The translations under genes and the position numbers were made by a program. The notes beneath the pieces are model-generated. The model searched no databases. It had not been told where the DNA came from and saw nothing but the letters and a program-made list of their open reading frames with translations. Shown here one piece after another: positions 24,706 through 33,697 of a stretch of 49,254 nt of DNA. Source of the DNA: a virus; IMG/VR virus record IMGVR_UViG_3300021371_000027, positions 1 through 49,254 of that record; one strand, given 5' to 3'. Each line of letters opens with the position of its first letter. The stretch's first letter is position 1.

Positions 24706-25507
24706 GTGCTGCCCCTCCAAGGAAGCCGTAATAAGTAGTACCACCATCACGTGTAAAGAAACCGTATCCGTTTACTTCACTATTTCCCGGTGCATCTGGT
24801 GCTGATCCTCCTGCCCAATCTACTGAGCTAGGCCAAGCAATAGTTTTAGCTGATGAAGGCTGAGTAATAAACAAAGTAAAGCTGTATGCTGTACCACTTG
24901 TAGGTGGATTGCTAAATGCAAAGGTAGTGTTCTCGGATAGTGTAACAGAAAAGGATGTGCCTGTAGCTAGATCAAGTGTAGTTGTAGAACCTGTGCTATT
25001 AGCTACGTATGTTTCTTGATATGTCAGAGGCTTTAGTGAGCCTGTCATGGTAACAGAAGTAGTACCTGTAGGTATTTCAATTACGTCTGCATCTGCGTCA
25101 TTCTTAATGGTTACATCATTGGTTGTACCCTGACCAGTAATGATAATACCTTCTGCTGCAGTGTAACCAATAGCTGCATCATCCCCTGCTGCTGTGTCAC
25201 CTGTGGCTTGAAGTGTAGCACCAGAGGCTACTACATCACTTGTAAATACACTGTTACTTGTATCAAATGTACTAAAGGCTACAATCTCTACTGTATCATT
25301 AGCTGTAGCACCAGAGGCCAACACAACGTCTGACCCATTGGTAGCTGTATAGTCTGCCCTTGCTAAGTGTACCCCGTTAAGATATACAGAAACAAGATCA
25401 GGCGTATACCCTTGGGTAGTAAATGTAGTTTGATTTGATGTGGCTGTATATACGTCCCGACTCTGTGTAGCCTGTGGGGTAGGTATTGCGCCTATATATC
25501 CTGACAT
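24698..25507 (-). CDS. Tail fibre-like protein (269 aa)
   Basis: The N terminus (MSGYIGAIPTPQATQSRDVYTATSNQ) and the following segment VYLNGVHLARADYTATNGSDVVLASGA are closely paralogous to the N-terminal domain of the next protein upstream (25517). A beta-rich middle and a C-terminal domain ending GYGFFTRDGGTTYYGFLGG follow. It is part of a modular fibre set and probably attaches through the shared N-terminal domain. Confidence 0.65.
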   Translation of the reverse strand: MSGYIGAIPTPQATQSRDVYTATSNQTTFTTQGYTPDLVSVYLNGVHLARADYTATNGSDVVLASGATANDTVEIVAFSTFDTSNSVFTSDVVASGATLQATGDTAAGDDAAIGYTAAEGIIITGQGTTNDVTIKNDADADVIEIPTGTTSVTMTGSLKPLTYQETYVANSTGSTTTLDLATGTSFSVTLSENTTFAFSNPPTSGTAYSFTLFITQPSSAKTIAWPSSVDWAGGSAPDAPGNSEVNGYGFFTRDGGTTYYGFLGGAALG

Positions 25508-25516
25508 TCTGTTTCC

Positions 25517-26539
25517 TTATGAATTAACCATACCGTACATAGTAATTGTTCCTGATGCTATATTACCACTTGTAAAACTAAATTGTGCTGCGTTTACAAC
25601 TGTGGCAGCTTTAGTTTTTCCAGCACCATATTGCGAAGCATATAACTCAAGTGCACCATTAGTACCCACTATTAAACCATGATTATAAACAAATGTTGGT
25701 ACATTTAAGTGAGGCCCATTTATATGCACCTCTCCAATAAGACCTTCACCTGCAGCATTACCCACGCCACTGTATCCAAAGCCTATGTAAGTGCTGTCAC
25801 CGTTACCTATTGCTGCAGTAGAGTTACTGGTATAACTGTCACTAGCTGATAAATAATTACTCCCACCATCTACAGATAACCTTATTCTAAGCCATTGACC
25901 GTCTGTAGCAGGTAAAAAATTAGCAATCATAAAAACATAATTGTCATATTTGCTACTGTCAAAACCTGTAAAGGCAATAGTAGCAGTATCACTAGCATCA
26001 GTAGAAGCAATAAACTCTAACCCACCACCAATTTTAGTTCCCATATAGGTAGCAAGCCTAGACATTGTAGCCTTACGATTAGTGCCACCTGCACCGTCAT
26101 CTACAATCATTAAGTCTGCATCAACTAATGCTGCACCAATGTCTGTACCACCATCTATGTCTAGGTCAACCAAAGGTATTGAACCATCTGGGACAACTAG
26201 GCTAGATGCATTAACAGCACCATTGACTGTAATGCCAGAACTAAACGTACCACCTGATGCCTTACTTACTGTATCACTTGTTTCAAAGCTACCGTGGGAC
26301 ACAATAACAATTTGATCACCTTCAGTAGCACCTGTTTCTAGTGTAACAGTAGAGCCATTAGTGGCAGTGTAATCTGTGCCATCTACTAATCTTATACCGT
26401 TCTGATATACATGCACAGCACCGACAGTATAACCAACATTAGGAATACTGGTCTGGCTGGCTGTTGCTGTAATTGTGTGCTTTGTTTCTATTTGTTGTGG
26501 TGCTGATACTGCTACCTTACCACCTATATAACCTGCCAT
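25517..26539 (-). CDS. Tail fibre protein, modular (340 aa)
   Basis: Three modules are visible. Residues 1-95 match the start of the 269-aa fibre. About 115-165 (DIGAALVDADLMIVDD, NRKATMSRLATYMG) is nearly identical to a segment of the 230-aa protein at 26549. The C-terminal receptor-type domain ends GNIASGTITMYGMVNS, a motif repeated in the proteins at 26549 and 27561. Mosaic joining of shared modules suggests recombination among fibre genes. Confidence 0.65.
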   Translation of the reverse strand: MAGYIGGKVAVSAPQQIETKHTITATASQTSIPNVGYTVGAVHVYQNGIRLVDGTDYTATNGSTVTLETGATEGDQIVIVSHGSFETSDTVSKASGGTFSSGITVNGAVNASSLVVPDGSIPLVDLDIDGGTDIGAALVDADLMIVDDGAGGTNRKATMSRLATYMGTKIGGGLEFIASTDASDTATIAFTGFDSSKYDNYVFMIANFLPATDGQWLRIRLSVDGGSNYLSASDSYTSNSTAAIGNGDSTYIGFGYSGVGNAAGEGLIGEVHINGPHLNVPTFVYNHGLIVGTNGALELYASQYGAGKTKAATVVNAAQFSFTSGNIASGTITMYGMVNS

Positions 26540-26548
26540 TGTTTTTCC

Positions 26549-27241
26549 TTATGTTCCGTTAGCTATGCCGTACATAACAATTTCGCCACTAGCTATGTTG
26601 CCAGTATTCATTGCAAATTGAATTGCATCTGTATCTTGATTTACTAAATGTACAGTCTCACTTGCTGTGTGTGCCCCAATATAAGTATCACTCAACATTG
26701 CGACTACTTTAGATTGGCCCATTGTATATTTTGTTGAATGAGGGGCATGAAGGTAAAATATACCTGTAGCACCCGCAGCATTTGTTGCTGTGCTTATATC
26801 ACCTGTAACTCTGAATCCGGGGTAGTCTGTGTTATTAAAATGATAATTGCCGTCCGTCTTGTCATAATTTGAGCCACCATCCGTGCTTGCATGAGCAAAC
26901 AGGTCAGCATTATTTGTTACTCCTAAAATATGTTGCAGATGAAATTGATAGTGGTCATACTTACTTGCATCAAATTGTGTAAAAGATACACTGGCTGTGC
27001 CAGAACTAATAGCTCCACTAGATGCTAGGTAAACCATAGAACCACCAGTGATCTTACCACCCATATAAGTAGCTAACCTACTCATTGTAGCCTTGCGGTT
27101 AGTACCACCTGCCCCATCATCTACAATCATAAGGTCAGCATCTACAAGAGCAGCACCGATATCTGTACCTGCATCAATGTCTAGTAAAGGCAGTGTTACC
27201 CCACTACCAGTAAGGTTTGCTGTATCTCTTGCTTTGGTCAT
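26549..27241 (-). CDS. Tail fibre protein, modular (230 aa)
   Basis: The protein lacks the N-terminal attachment domain of its neighbour but carries the shared DIGAALVDADLMIVDD / NRKATMSRLATYMG module (about 22-65), then a distinct beta-rich domain ending GNIASGEIVMYGIANG. The distinct middle suggests a different receptor or a subunit that pairs with a neighbouring fibre. Confidence 0.65.
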   Translation of the reverse strand: MTKARDTANLTGSGVTLPLLDIDAGTDIGAALVDADLMIVDDGAGGTNRKATMSRLATYMGGKITGGSMVYLASSGAISSGTASVSFTQFDASKYDHYQFHLQHILGVTNNADLFAHASTDGGSNYDKTDGNYHFNNTDYPGFRVTGDISTATNAAGATGIFYLHAPHSTKYTMGQSKVVAMLSDTYIGAHTASETVHLVNQDTDAIQFAMNTGNIASGEIVMYGIANGT

Positions 27242-27251
27242 GTTCTATCCT

Positions 27252-27533
27252 TTAGCTAGGCTTGGTAGGCCACGTAATACTATTAGGGAAGCCACTCTGT
27301 GCTGGTACATCCCGTAGTGCTGCACGATAAGTAGTCCATGCACTAGACATGGTTACATCACTGTTGCCCATCCAATCGGTAGCAGCTAGTAGTGCATCCC
27401 GTTCTTCACGAACAGCTACAGCAGCACGTGTGTCTGCACCGTCAGCCCATGTCTTTTCTTCAGCATCACGTGCAGTCTCTTCGTCTGCTGTGAACTGAAC
27501 CATTTCTCCGTTAATATTATGATATCTTGGCAT
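27252..27533 (-). CDS. Tail fibre assembly-like protein (Phage_tail_APC type), 93 aa
   Basis: The pattern REERDALLAATDWM...SAWTTYRAALRDVPAQ and ITWPTKPS is characteristic of the phage tail assembly chaperone family (PF16778 as I recall). It lies between two fibre genes, and a longer relative is at 22202, so each group of fibres seems to have its own helper. Confidence 0.75.
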   Translation of the reverse strand: MPRYHNINGEMVQFTADEETARDAEEKTWADGADTRAAVAVREERDALLAATDWMGNSDVTMSSAWTTYRAALRDVPAQSGFPNSITWPTKPS

Positions 27534-27560
27534 TTCTGCTTTTCCTTTGTTGCTGTGTTG

Positions 27561-28259
27561 TTATGAGTTTACTATTCCGAACATATTGATCTCACCTGAC
27601 TCAATATTACCTGACGCAAATAAAAATTGAACTGCGTTTTGTGCGGCTGCTGAAAGATGCATCGTAGCATTACCTGCACCCATACCATAACTATTGCCAG
27701 AGGAATCTACATATTGAAGCTGTGGACTAGATGAGGTGTATGCAGCTACGTGTGGGGAGTTTAATCTCCATTGACCACTAATACCATATTCATTTGTATC
27801 ACCACCTATTGCCCCACTAACAACTATAAGTCCTGTTTTATCGTCAGTACCCGCATAATGGTAATTTCCATTTGTAGCATCATAACTTGAGCCACCATTA
27901 GCACTCAGTCTAGCTAGAAACGAACTACCTCCACCATCTGTAACTGGTATTACATGCTGAAATATAAAAACATATTGATCATATTTAGTAGCATCAAACT
28001 GTGTAAAACTTACAGTAGCTGCATTAGATATAGCTCCACTAGTAGCAATAAACTCTAACCCACCACCAACTTTAGTGCCAATGTAAGTAGCCATAGTCTC
28101 AACACTAGTCATACGCATAGTGCCAGCATCGTTAATTAGAACACCATCACCGTCAGCAATAGCTGTAGTACCTCTGGCTGTACCACCGTCTATGTTATCT
28201 AGTTCAGCTTTTGTTACACCAGTGCTTGCTAATGCAGCTAGTTTCTCTTGCCTACTCAT
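27561..28259 (-). CDS. Tail fibre protein, modular (232 aa)
   Basis: The N-terminal third (GTTAIADGDGVLINDAGTMR...ATYIGTKVGGG) is a diverged copy of the shared fibre module and also resembles the end region of the 588-aa fibre. The C-terminal domain begins LEFIATSGAISNAATVSF and ends GNIESGEINMFGIVNS, like the two fibres downstream. Start overlaps the preceding stop. Confidence 0.65.
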   Translation of the reverse strand: MSRQEKLAALASTGVTKAELDNIDGGTARGTTAIADGDGVLINDAGTMRMTSVETMATYIGTKVGGGLEFIATSGAISNAATVSFTQFDATKYDQYVFIFQHVIPVTDGGGSSFLARLSANGGSSYDATNGNYHYAGTDDKTGLIVVSGAIGGDTNEYGISGQWRLNSPHVAAYTSSSPQLQYVDSSGNSYGMGAGNATMHLSAAAQNAVQFLFASGNIESGEINMFGIVNS

Positions 28260-28615
28260 TAGCTGTCAATCTCCATATAGCTCATAATTACTGAGACTTT
28301 ATCTGCTACACTACAGTCTACCTTAATAATGTCACCTGCGTTAAGAACAACCTTACCGTCTAGTACAGACAGCGATGATCCTACTGGTATAGCTGCATCT
28401 TTAACTAGGTGTGCTGTAGTGTTTTGTGTTTGACTTGTTTGTGTAGTTGTACTAACTAAAGTTACACTTGCTGTAACCTGAGAGGTGTGTACGTTAGCTA
28501 GAGTAAGTCCTAAGATAATAGCCCTAGTACTTGATTGGGTAGTATATATAGTTTCAGGAGTACCTGCACTAGCTGGTGCAACGTCCCTTGTAATTGTCTT
28601 GAATGTATTTGCCAT
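28259..28615 (-). CDS. Small beta-rich structural protein (118 aa)
   Basis: The product (MANTFKTITRDVAPASAGTPETIY...) is wholly beta-rich with Thr/Ser-rich strands and no catalytic motif. Similar small proteins sit beside tail fibres in marine cyano- and pelagiphages as I recall. A minor tail or fibre-tip subunit is likely from position. Confidence 0.6.
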   Translation of the reverse strand: MANTFKTITRDVAPASAGTPETIYTTQSSTRAIILGLTLANVHTSQVTASVTLVSTTTQTSQTQNTTAHLVKDAAIPVGSSLSVLDGKVVLNAGDIIKVDCSVADKVSVIMSYMEIDS

Positions 28616-28627
28616 TAATTTGTTTCC

Positions 28628-30394
28628 TTATCCAAGGGCGATTGCTAAAGCTGTTGCTTCATCTTGTGCTACTGTAGTTACTGATGCGGTAGTCGCAAGT
28701 GTACCAGCAGTACTAGGTAATGTCAAGGTAATATCTGCAGTAGATGCAGGACCAATTAGAGTTACTTTGTTTGTACCGTTATCACTATCCTCAAAGAACT
28801 CAAGGAACCCTGCAGAGGTAGAACCATTCTTTAACTGAACCCCTGCATTTACAATAGGTGTAGTAAGTGTTTTGTTTGTGAGTGTCTTAGTAGTAGCTGA
28901 CAGGTATGTATCAAAGGTGTCTACTGTAGTTTGGCGCATAGTGCCGCCATCATTAGTAACAATACCGTCACCACCAGCTACAGCCGTAGTACCTGCAGAA
29001 GTCCCACCATCCATAAGATTAATCTCAGCAGTGGTAGCTGTAACACCATCAAGAATGTTAAGCTCAGTAGCTGTTGAAGTTACTACCACATCTTCGTTAA
29101 TCTTAGGAGAGGTTAGTGTTTTATTTGTAAGTGTATCTGTAGATACAAGTGATACCAAAGTAGAGTTAGCACCTGCAGGTAACATAAGAGTATTAGTTAC
29201 CCCTGCTGAGTGTGGTTGACCATATACTTTTTGACCGTGGCTGTTACTCTCACAGTTAAATACAACAGCACCTGAGTTAGTGTTACCACGTACAACAACA
29301 GTGCCTGTACCATTAGGTGCTAGGTCTAGTGTAGCATTAGAAGTAGTAACAATGTCATTGCCATTAAGGTCTAGATTTCCACCTAACTGTGGGGTACTGT
29401 CTTCTGCTACATTAGAAATAGCACTAGAGGTAGCAAGGCCAGATACTACAGTACTTCTTGAAACTTTCTTTATACCACCACCAGAAGTATCTAATGCAAG
29501 GAATACATCATCATTAGCAATAGTACTAATTTCTGATAGACTGCCTATTGTACTACCACTAGCATCAAGAATGTTTAACTCAGCAGCAGTTGCTGTTACC
29601 CCGTCCATAATGTTTAATTCTGCAGTAGTGGCAGTAACACCGTCCATAAGATTTAGCTCTGCTGTTGTAGCAGTTACACCATCCATAATATTAAGTTCAG
29701 CAGCAGTAGCTGAGATAGCTGTACCGTTGTAGTTAATAGCATCTACGTAGGCTGTACCATCAATGTACAAGTCACGCCATTCCTGACTAGACGAACCTAA
29801 ATCGTATGCACTATCTGTATTAGGAATAATACTTGAGTTTACATCAGCCCCAAACACAACATTATCTGCTGCCGCATCACCTAAAGTAATCGTACCACCA
29901 TTAAAGGTAGTAGTACCTGTTACTGTAAGATTGCCACCAATACCCAAGTTACCTGAGATATCAGCATTACCATTCATGTCTATAGTAGTAGCTGCAATCT
30001 GTATCTCTGTGTCAGCTACAAGGTCAAGCTGCCCGTCAGCACTAGAATTAATATAGATAGCACTATCACGAAACTGTAACTTTTCCGCAGCCGCAATAAG
30101 TATATCATCAGAAAACTCAAAGTAATCCTCATCCTCCATCCACTTAAATACACCGTCATTACTCTCACCATCAAAGGTTACTGTAATGTCTGTACCTGTA
30201 GTACCGTCACCTACTGTAATAGATGTACCAAGTAGCTTAGTAATAGGACCACCTTCTGCAGTAGTCCCGTCATGTGTGTGGCCTGTACTTGCGGCAAATG
30301 CAGCTAATAGCTGATCAAACTCATTGTTAGTGTGAGCCGCCGTAATTGTATCGCCATCTGTATATGATGATTGTCTTGAATATGTAGCACCCAT
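28628..30394 (-). CDS. Main tail fibre protein with 12-residue repeats (588 aa)
   Basis: The N terminus (MGATYSRQSSYTDGDTITAAHTNNEFDQLL) matches the type of phage tail fibre that binds the tail. Next are LGSSSQEWRDLYIDG (about 185-200) and four tandem copies of ATTAELNIMDGV-type repeats (about 225-275), with more copies near 430. Segments TLTNKTLTSPKI and TLTNKTLTTPIV are also repeated. Such repeats form fibrous triple beta structures. It follows the two tail tube genes, as expected for gp17-type fibres. Confidence 0.8.
   Translation of the reverse strand: MGATYSRQSSYTDGDTITAAHTNNEFDQLLAAFAASTGHTHDGTTAEGGPITKLLGTSITVGDGTTGTDITVTFDGESNDGVFKWMEDEDYFEFSDDILIAAAEKLQFRDSAIYINSSADGQLDLVADTEIQIAATTIDMNGNADISGNLGIGGNLTVTGTTTFNGGTITLGDAAADNVVFGADVNSSIIPNTDSAYDLGSSSQEWRDLYIDGTAYVDAINYNGTAISATAAELNIMDGVTATTAELNLMDGVTATTAELNIMDGVTATAAELNILDASGSTIGSLSEISTIANDDVFLALDTSGGGIKKVSRSTVVSGLATSSAISNVAEDSTPQLGGNLDLNGNDIVTTSNATLDLAPNGTGTVVVRGNTNSGAVVFNCESNSHGQKVYGQPHSAGVTNTLMLPAGANSTLVSLVSTDTLTNKTLTSPKINEDVVVTSTATELNILDGVTATTAEINLMDGGTSAGTTAVAGGDGIVTNDGGTMRQTTVDTFDTYLSATTKTLTNKTLTTPIVNAGVQLKNGSTSAGFLEFFEDSDNGTNKVTLIGPASTADITLTLPSTAGTLATTASVTTVAQDEATALAIALG
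29571..29712 (-). repeat. Four tandem 36-bp repeats in the tail fibre gene
   Basis: Units of 36 bp encode 12 residues of the type TTAELNIMDGVT. They differ mostly at third codon positions, so protein-level selection is acting. A related copy lies near 29011-29060. Confidence 0.85.
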
Positions 30395-32131
30395 CTAACG
30401 TCTTGCTCCTAATTGATATTCTAGCTGAAACCCTTTAAGTGAGTACGGGGCAGTAGTACCACCGTCTTCTACTTTTAATGCAACTGAAAAACCAGAACCT
30501 TCTACTGGTTGACGTACAAGGGGTTGTGTTGGCCCACCATAAACAAACTGTGTTGCACTGCCTTGTGTGCTGTACGTAGCAGAACCATACTGTGCAGCCA
30601 CGTTAGCTGTATCTAGTGGGTAGTTTGCAGGTCTAGCAGAATCTGTATCTTCGTTGTCGTATCTAAGAATAAGGTCAGCATCAATGTCTGCTTCTGGTTT
30701 GTAGTTAATGATAACCCGTTGCATGTGCTTACGGATACCACTGTCTCCAAAGCTCATGTCAGGACTTCTGTATCTACCTAAGATAGCTGTACCATCAAAG
30801 TCATTGCCTGATTCTTGTCTTTGTATAAAACCTGTAGTGTCACCGTGAAGAACAATAACATCACCTGACTCAACAAAAGTATCCGTACAAGCTACCTGTA
30901 TGCCACGTGTTTCAGAAAACTCAAATGCTTCCTTTTTAAGAACACAGATAGCACCTTTAGATAGTGTCTGTCCTTGTCCATCTTTAGTAAAGAATATGCG
31001 GTATTGGGTCTTATCGGGTATAACTACGGAGTCAAACGATCCAGCATCTTTAATGTTCTCATCAAATACAGTTTGGATATTTTTACTAATTGTACCGAGT
31101 TCAGTATCACCAATACGTGCAGTCGCAGCAACAGTACGTAATCCATCAGGACCAAGAAAGATTAAGTCACCTGCAAATTCCTGTACGGTAAAGCTGTTAA
31201 TGCAACCAATGTTTCTAGTAACAGGTTGTACAGAAAAGTCAGAAGAAGTAGAACCAGTAAGTTTAAATATTCTGTTTTCACAAAAGATAAACAAGCTATC
31301 ACGGAAAACTTTTAGTGCAACTACTGTATCATCAACCTTAATGCTACCTGCACCCTGACCACTATTAAACCCATCTTCATCAAACGGTTCACTAAATACT
31401 ACCTCTTGTGGTGTAGTAGACTTACCACCGTAAAACATATGGTTTCTATATGCAGCTACAACAGTAGCACCTGCTACACTACTATCACTAACATCTGCTG
31501 CTGCCATAGAAGTGTTAAATATTACAGGAGCATTGACCCCATCCACACAGATAATCTTTTCGTTACCGTCAAAGTTATATCTTTCAAAGTGGTACTTTGC
31601 AGCACTGGTTCTGCCTGTATCTCTAACAGTCCAGCTTTCTGATACTACATCAAGTTTAGCATGTGCTGCTGCAGTAGAAGATACAGCCCTAGTTACGCCT
31701 GTAAAAGTAGTAGATGTTTTACCTGTGTAAGTAAATATCTCTGAGTTAATCTGCAATGTACCACTAGAAGAAAAACCTGTAGTAGATGGTACAGTAATAG
31801 TACCTGATCCTGTCATGCTTGTATCTGCTGCAATAGCAATAGATAACTCAGCAGAAGCAGAACTAAATATCTTTTCACCTCTAGCTGCTAATACTTTATT
31901 GTCAAAGTTAGCAATCATTAGTAGTGATTCAGAACTAGAGCTAGTGTGAGGTACAACAGCATTTACATATTTACGAAAGCCACTAATACGTCTATAGCCA
32001 CCTGAAATGTCAGGCTCAAAGTTTTCTAGTTGCAGTGCCTCTCCCGGCTGCATAATAAAGTTAGAACGGTTTAAAACTAAACCGCCCTCACAGTTAAATG
32101 CAACTGGTTGTACTTGAGAGCTATCAGGCAT
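30395..32131 (-). CDS. Tail nozzle / stabilisation protein (T7 gp12-like position), 578 aa
   Basis: The N terminus has GGLVLNRSNFIMQPGEALQLENFEPDISGGYRR-type sequence (17-48), typical of podovirus tail nozzle or stabilisation proteins that line the tail tip. A beta-propeller-like body follows (repeated NHMFYGG, FIFCENRIFKL, LIFLGPDGL strands). Residues about 96-163 form an extra beta domain also present in the neighbouring 311-aa tail protein. Start overlaps the previous stop. It lies between the adaptor gene and the main fibre, as T7 gp12 does. Confidence 0.65.
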   Translation of the reverse strand: MPDSSQVQPVAFNCEGGLVLNRSNFIMQPGEALQLENFEPDISGGYRRISGFRKYVNAVVPHTSSSSESLLMIANFDNKVLAARGEKIFSSASAELSIAIAADTSMTGSGTITVPSTTGFSSSGTLQINSEIFTYTGKTSTTFTGVTRAVSSTAAAHAKLDVVSESWTVRDTGRTSAAKYHFERYNFDGNEKIICVDGVNAPVIFNTSMAAADVSDSSVAGATVVAAYRNHMFYGGKSTTPQEVVFSEPFDEDGFNSGQGAGSIKVDDTVVALKVFRDSLFIFCENRIFKLTGSTSSDFSVQPVTRNIGCINSFTVQEFAGDLIFLGPDGLRTVAATARIGDTELGTISKNIQTVFDENIKDAGSFDSVVIPDKTQYRIFFTKDGQGQTLSKGAICVLKKEAFEFSETRGIQVACTDTFVESGDVIVLHGDTTGFIQRQESGNDFDGTAILGRYRSPDMSFGDSGIRKHMQRVIINYKPEADIDADLILRYDNEDTDSARPANYPLDTANVAAQYGSATYSTQGSATQFVYGGPTQPLVRQPVEGSGFSVALKVEDGGTTAPYSLKGFQLEYQLGARR

Positions 32132-33066
32132 TAAATAACACCAGACATAAAGTTAGAAGAATTTCTTGGAGCAGAAACTACAGTAGAACGAAGATATTCA
32201 TATTTATTAATAAGCAAGCTCTGCATGTTTTTAATGCCTTGCTCAAAACGTTCAAAGTTTAATTGGTATTGATTTAATTCACCACGATATTGATATACAA
32301 ATGCAGTAGCACCATCAACTACTACAGGAGCAAATCTTTCAGGAACAGTAGTTGTGTCTCCATGAGCAGATAAATCAGAAGGAAAAGTGTAATAATCAAA
32401 AGTTAATGTATATGCTTTATCTGGATAAGGGTGTAAAAGATAGTTATTATCAGGAGTTCTAATAATGCTTCTAGGTACACCACCATCTTCAAACTGTGTT
32501 ACGGCAACTCCATCAGCATGTGTAGCTGCGGTAGTACTATTAGCACCACGTGTACAACCTGTGATATCATTGCCAGATATACCTGTATATGTTACCTGCT
32601 CTCCACCAATGTGTACTGTACCTGTAGAGTCAAGACCTGTGGTAGATGCAAGTGTTAGGGTAGCTACACTGTCAGAGTGTGATCCGTTGAGAGTAGTTGC
32701 TACTACGTCATCTTCTTGATTGGCATAGTCTTTTTCAATGTACTCATTATAATTAAGAGTTGAAAGACTATTTCCTGCTACATTTAAATCACTGTCTTTT
32801 TTAATTCTTGCTGTACTGTAGTCTATAGATTTAGTGCTAGTAGGAACAGAATAGCGAGATTGACCTGCTACTAAGGAAGAAGAATTTGTAGCATGATTAA
32901 AAGAATAACCAAACTCTCGTTGATTAATATATCTTATAGACTCATTAACTGCGTTCTTACATTGTATTTGTACACCCCTAGCACTTGTAAAGTTACTAGA
33001 AGTTAGCTCCACTTCGTTCATACGTGTAATAACGCTATTAGTTAAAGAAAGAAAAGTAAGAGCCAT
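32131..33066 (-). CDS. Tail adaptor protein (T7 gp11-like position), 311 aa
   Basis: ATG 33066 (MALTFLSLTNSVITRMNEVEL) is preceded by a GGGG-rich weak ribosome site. The longer frame starts far upstream in a hairpin. The helical N terminus and C terminus (about 1-60 and 250-300, FERFEQGIKNMQSLLINKYEYLR) fit a gp11-type adaptor under the portal. An extra beta domain at about 121-190 interrupts the middle. Confidence 0.65.
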   Translation of the reverse strand: MALTFLSLTNSVITRMNEVELTSSNFTSARGVQIQCKNAVNESIRYINQREFGYSFNHATNSSSLVAGQSRYSVPTSTKSIDYSTARIKKDSDLNVAGNSLSTLNYNEYIEKDYANQEDDVVATTLNGSHSDSVATLTLASTTGLDSTGTVHIGGEQVTYTGISGNDITGCTRGANSTTAATHADGVAVTQFEDGGVPRSIIRTPDNNYLLHPYPDKAYTLTFDYYTFPSDLSAHGDTTTVPERFAPVVVDGATAFVYQYRGELNQYQLNFERFEQGIKNMQSLLINKYEYLRSTVVSAPRNSSNFMSGVI

Positions 33067-33110
33067 ATTTACCCCAAGAGTTTTTTGTAGTGTACGTTTG
33101 ATACACCAAT

Positions 33111-33133
33111 GGGGCCAGCATATAGCCAGCCCC
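33111..33133 (-). other. GC-rich RNA hairpin between the decoration and adaptor genes
   Basis: On the minus-strand RNA GGGGCUGGC and GCUGGCCCC pair with a UAUAU loop. Two central pairs are G-U, so the stem is continuous only in minus-strand RNA. It lies 17 bases after the stop of the 177-aa gene. No U-run follows, so it is not a classic intrinsic terminator. It may instead protect or process the capsid message. Confidence 0.55.
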
Positions 33134-33149
33134 AAAGTATATAGGTTTA

Positions 33150-33683
33150 TTAAATGAGGTCACGCTGTGCAACAGCAGCCTCAGTCATAGCAGCAGAAAC
33201 GTCTGCAACTACTGCATATACCCGAAGACGCCCAGTAGCAGGTGCAGCACCAGCAATAGTAACGTCAATAGTATCGGCAGCACCAACACATGCCAAAGCA
33301 GCAGCAGCAAACGTAGAAGCTGCGCCTGTATTGACAATGTTAGCTTCACCGTTAGTGCCTTTTGCAAGGTATGTACCAGCAGCAGCAGTTAAGTCAGCAC
33401 CGTCAATAATGTCATCGCCACCAGCGAAGTCAATATCTGCAGTACAAGAAGTCGTGAAAGGTTTCATGATTTCTGCACCAGCAGCAACAATAACTGATTC
33501 GGCAGGGATTTCCAAAAGTTGGAAAACATCACCGTTTGCGCCAGAGTAACCAGCAGTAACCATTGCATCAATGTCTAGGATTGCTTCAATAGTCCGTACA
33601 GTGTTACCAACATTGGTTGGAACAGCAAGAACATTTGCCCCAACGCCAGCAGTATCACTGGAAGTCATGTCATAAGTAGCCAT
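33150..33683 (-). CDS. Putative head decoration or minor capsid protein (177 aa)
   Basis: The Ala/Thr/Asp-rich protein (MATYDMTSSDTAGVGANVLAVPTN) is beta-rich with no catalytic motif and lies immediately after the major capsid gene, 14 bases downstream. That position suits a head decoration, head fibre or structural subunit made in high amount. The assignment is by context. Confidence 0.6.
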   Translation of the reverse strand: MATYDMTSSDTAGVGANVLAVPTNVGNTVRTIEAILDIDAMVTAGYSGANGDVFQLLEIPAESVIVAAGAEIMKPFTTSCTADIDFAGGDDIIDGADLTAAAGTYLAKGTNGEANIVNTGAASTFAAAALACVGAADTIDVTIAGAAPATGRLRVYAVVADVSAAMTEAAVAQRDLI

Positions 33684-33697
33684 ATTATATTACTCCC

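Noticed and set aside
29571-29712. Regular 36-bp repeats considered as a CRISPR array
   Set aside because: The units are contiguous without spacers, vary at third codon positions and stay in frame with the tail fibre.
28872-29732. Long open frames opposite the tail fibre gene
   Set aside because: They mirror the repetitive Ala/Thr/Asp-rich fibre sequence on the other strand. Such frames stay open because of codon bias, and none has a ribosome site or recognisable product.
33154-33549. 131-codon plus-strand frame opposite the decoration protein gene
   Set aside because: An antisense shadow of an Ala-rich gene without a promoter or ribosome site.
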